From: a virus
Reading direction: 5' to 3' (one strand)
Virus record (IMG/VR): IMGVR_UViG_3300047557_000735
Coordinates: 1-58,604 of that record
Length of the DNA: 58,604 nucleotides
The translations under genes and the position numbers were made by a program. A model generated the notes under the pieces. It was not told the origin of the DNA. It saw only the letters and a program-made list of their open reading frames with translations, and did no database searches. This document shows positions 56,770-58,604 of the stretch, in pieces (position 1 is the first letter of the stretch; every line of letters starts with the position of its first letter).

Positions 56770-58379
56770 GTTACATCGGCGCACAACCAACCACCGGCTC
56801 ATTCCCGTTCGATCAGTTCAGCGGTAACGGATCAACTACGGCTTTCACGCTGACCTATGCGCCAGCCAGCACAAGTTCGATTATCGTTGCGGTATCAGGC
56901 GTAGTTCAGAACCCAAACACTTATAGCTGCATCGGCACAACCCTGACATTCTCAGGCGCACCGCCATCGGGTACGAACAATATTTCCGTCCTGTACTTAG
57001 GGCTTCCAGTGATTGGCGTATCGTCACCGGGCAACACGGCGTACTTCTCTTCGACTTCGTTCACAGCAACTGCAAGCCAGACTACGTTCACCCCGTCTGG
57101 ATCGTACACACCCGGCTTCATCAATGTTATCCGTAACGGCTCACAGCTTGCCCCTGCTGACTACACAGCAACGAACGGAACGACGGTGGTACTGAACAAC
57201 GCTTGCACGGCTGGCGACATCGTAGTCATCGAGGTCTATACCCTAACGTCCATATCAAACGCTTTGCCGTTGACCGGCGGCACAGTGACGGGGGCTACCA
57301 CTTTTAACAGCAACGTGACTGTGAACGGGGGCTTGGCGTCTGGTTATACAGGCATGAAGAACCGGATCATCAACGGTGGGATGGTGATAGATCAGAGGAA
57401 CGCTGGGGCGAGTATTACTGCAAATGACGATGTTTTCCCGCTAGATAGGTGGAAGTTTGCAATGACTCAAAACAGTAAAGGAACGAGTCAGCAAAGCACT
57501 ACGGCACCGTCGGGGTTTATTAATTCCTTGCTGTTTACATCATCGTCTGCGTATTCTGTTCTTGCTTCGGACACTTTTGTTATACGACAATTAATTGAGG
57601 GGCTAAATGTATTAGACCTTGCGTGGGGTACTGCATCTGCCGCAACGGTTACATTGTCGTTCTGGGTTCGTTCAAGCCTGACTGGTTCGTTTGGTGTGGT
57701 CGTATCAAATAACGCGCAGAACCGTTGCTATCCAATTTTATATACGATCAGCGCAGCAAATACATGGGAACAAAAAACCATAACAATTCCCGGTGATACC
57801 ACAGGCACTTGGTTGACTACTAACGGTCTTGGGGTGCGGGTTAATTTTGGCCTTGGTGTTGGCTCAACTTTTAGCGGAACATCAGGCGCTTGGTCATCAA
57901 GCACGTTTACTGGAGTTACAGGCGCAACCTCTGTAGTCGGAACCAACGGCGCAACCTTTTACATCACCGGAGTCCAGCTAGAGCGCGGCAGCAACGCAAC
58001 GTCGTTTGAGTTCAGAAGTTATGGGCAAGAGTTGGCGTTGTGTCAGAGGTACTACTGGGGGATTAACGGATCACAGTTGGGTGGCGCAGGTGAGACTCAA
58101 GTGGGACTGTTTACCTTCCAAGGCACAAATACAGCGTATGTTATTTTGCAAAACCCAGTTCAAATGCGGACAGGCGCAAACATTACTGTGTCGGGGAACT
58201 TACAGTGGACTCAAAGCGGAGCGCAGACGACGGTGACAAATGTGACCGGGGTTTTGTCTAACCCGTACAACAATATGCTGGGTATCAATACCATTAGCGG
58301 ATTAACGGTGGGAACCACTGGGCGTTTGTCTATCGCGGGTTCTGCAAGTGGCATAGTTCAGTTTAGTTCGGAGCTATAA
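56766..58379 (+). CDS. Tail fibre protein 2 with carbohydrate-binding-like domain
   Basis: 537 aa. The N-terminal SYIGAQPTTGSFPFDQFSGN through LTFSGAPPSGTNNISVLYLG is paralogous to fibre 1. A second attachment-like repeat follows at about 90-175. Residues about 195-420 begin with NRIINGGMVIDQRNAGASIT and contain FPLDRWKFAM and FYITGVQLERGS, a sugar-binding-type beta-sandwich often seen in phage fibres. The C-terminal 100 residues form another beta domain. Likely a receptor-binding fibre. Confidence 0.78.
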   Translation: MSYIGAQPTTGSFPFDQFSGNGSTTAFTLTYAPASTSSIIVAVSGVVQNPNTYSCIGTTLTFSGAPPSGTNNISVLYLGLPVIGVSSPGNTAYFSSTSFTATASQTTFTPSGSYTPGFINVIRNGSQLAPADYTATNGTTVVLNNACTAGDIVVIEVYTLTSISNALPLTGGTVTGATTFNSNVTVNGGLASGYTGMKNRIINGGMVIDQRNAGASITANDDVFPLDRWKFAMTQNSKGTSQQSTTAPSGFINSLLFTSSSAYSVLASDTFVIRQLIEGLNVLDLAWGTASAATVTLSFWVRSSLTGSFGVVVSNNAQNRCYPILYTISAANTWEQKTITIPGDTTGTWLTTNGLGVRVNFGLGVGSTFSGTSGAWSSSTFTGVTGATSVVGTNGATFYITGVQLERGSNATSFEFRSYGQELALCQRYYWGINGSQLGGAGETQVGLFTFQGTNTAYVILQNPVQMRTGANITVSGNLQWTQSGAQTTVTNVTGVLSNPYNNMLGINTISGLTVGTTGRLSIAGSASGIVQFSSEL

Positions 58380-58538
58380 ATGTACAGAATAGTTCAGTTA
58401 GACGGAAAACAAACTGGGGTATTGCGGCTTGAGGACAATACGTTTATCCCCGCGCATGAAGACAACCCACTGTACCAAGCCTATCTCGCATGGCTTGCCG
58501 AGGGCAACGTACCTGAACCAGCAGAGGTGACAGAATGA
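58380..58538 (+). CDS. Small fibre-associated protein, 52 aa
   Basis: ATG 58380, TGA 58536-58538 overlapping the next ATG. YRIVQLDGKQTGVLRLEDNT, then FIPAHEDNPLYQAYLAWLAE and GNVPEPAE: a very common small phage protein encoded after tail fibres. Role unknown; perhaps a fibre-assembly partner. Confidence 0.68.
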   Translation: MYRIVQLDGKQTGVLRLEDNTFIPAHEDNPLYQAYLAWLAEGNVPEPAEVTE

Positions 58539-58604
58539 CACGCGCAGTTAATACAGCAGCCGTTGGTATTGGTGGAGTGATTCAGGTTGTAAGCGCAACT
58601 AAGA
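58535..58604 (+). CDS. Fibre/tip protein, N-terminal fragment (cut by window edge)
   Basis: ATG 58535 overlaps the upstream stop (ATGA). The 23 visible residues, TRAVNTAAVGIGGVIQVVSAT followed by K, resemble the leader plus QVVS segment of 56236-56769. The rest is outside the window. Probably the third gene of a second copy of the fibre cassette. Confidence 0.65.
   Translation, partial: MTRAVNTAAVGIGGVIQVVSATK

Noticed and set aside
1-58604. CRISPR array
   Set aside because: No series of regularly spaced identical repeats with unique spacers. The 22-bp spaced sites at 30684-30737 are operator-like and too short.
54905-58604. Diversity-generating retroelement acting on the tail fibres
   Set aside because: No reverse transcriptase gene and no adenine-variable template/variable repeat pair were seen.

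Overview
This window is a tailed double-stranded DNA phage, most likely a podovirus built on the P22 plan: a long P22-type portal, gp4-like and gp10-like connector and head-closure proteins, and very large internal virion proteins. I see no ribosomal, metabolic or chromosomal housekeeping genes. GC is near 50 %. Many small early genes carry modules I know from phages and plasmids of freshwater Betaproteobacteria, so a Burkholderiales-type host is plausible, but that is inference. The window starts inside one gene (glycine-rich tail protein, 1-240) and stops inside another (58535-58604), so it is a linear cut through a longer or circularly permuted genome.

Layout. (1) 1-19313, plus strand: late genes. 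These are the end of a tail protein, two unknowns, four consecutive 2-oxoglutarate/Fe(II) oxygenases, a gp10-like protein, a C1q-like protein, a GNAT acetyltransferase, three internal virion proteins and a 2328-residue polyvalent virion protein with an L,D-transpeptidase motif and an HExxH motif. (2) 29196 down to 19305, minus strand: about 25 small early genes. They include a recombination set (ERF annealing protein, Cas4/RecB-like nuclease, SSB-tailed protein, Ref-like nuclease), a band-7/SPFH membrane protein, a ribbon-helix-helix protein, two homing-type endonucleases and several small membrane proteins. (3) 29197-30747: a 1.5 kb control region without genes. It holds a leftward promoter, a palindromic operator, a CAU-anticodon tRNA, highly structured RNA (two tandem paralogous units with compensatory changes and a very long terminator hairpin), and a consensus rightward promoter with three operator-like sites exactly 22 bp apart. 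(4) 30748-35296, plus strand: ParB-like protein, SF2 helicase, Toprim primase and small proteins. (5) 38212 down to 35269, minus strand: ten small conserved phage/plasmid genes, some sharing an identical translation-start cassette. (6) 38479-58604, plus strand: small terminase, LexA-like winged-helix regulator with a perfect 24-bp palindrome upstream, large terminase, portal, GroES-like protein, scaffold, decoration and major capsid proteins, many small basic virion-region proteins carrying a KGG motif, connectors, and repeated tail-fibre cassettes.

How it works together. The two outward promoters of the control region drive leftward recombination/host-takeover genes and rightward replication genes. 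The palindrome in that region recurs upstream of the LexA-like gene, which suggests a small regulatory circuit. Replication appears to use the phage helicase and primase with a host polymerase, since no DNA polymerase is visible. Terminase, portal and scaffold genes start the morphogenesis block, which runs to the right edge and probably resumes at position 1 if the genome is circular. No integrase and no convincing endolysin or holin were found.

The strongest candidates for something undescribed are the tRNA-adjacent structured RNA at 29312-30350, the shared palindrome/LexA-like circuit, the four-oxygenase operon and the family of KGG-motif late proteins.
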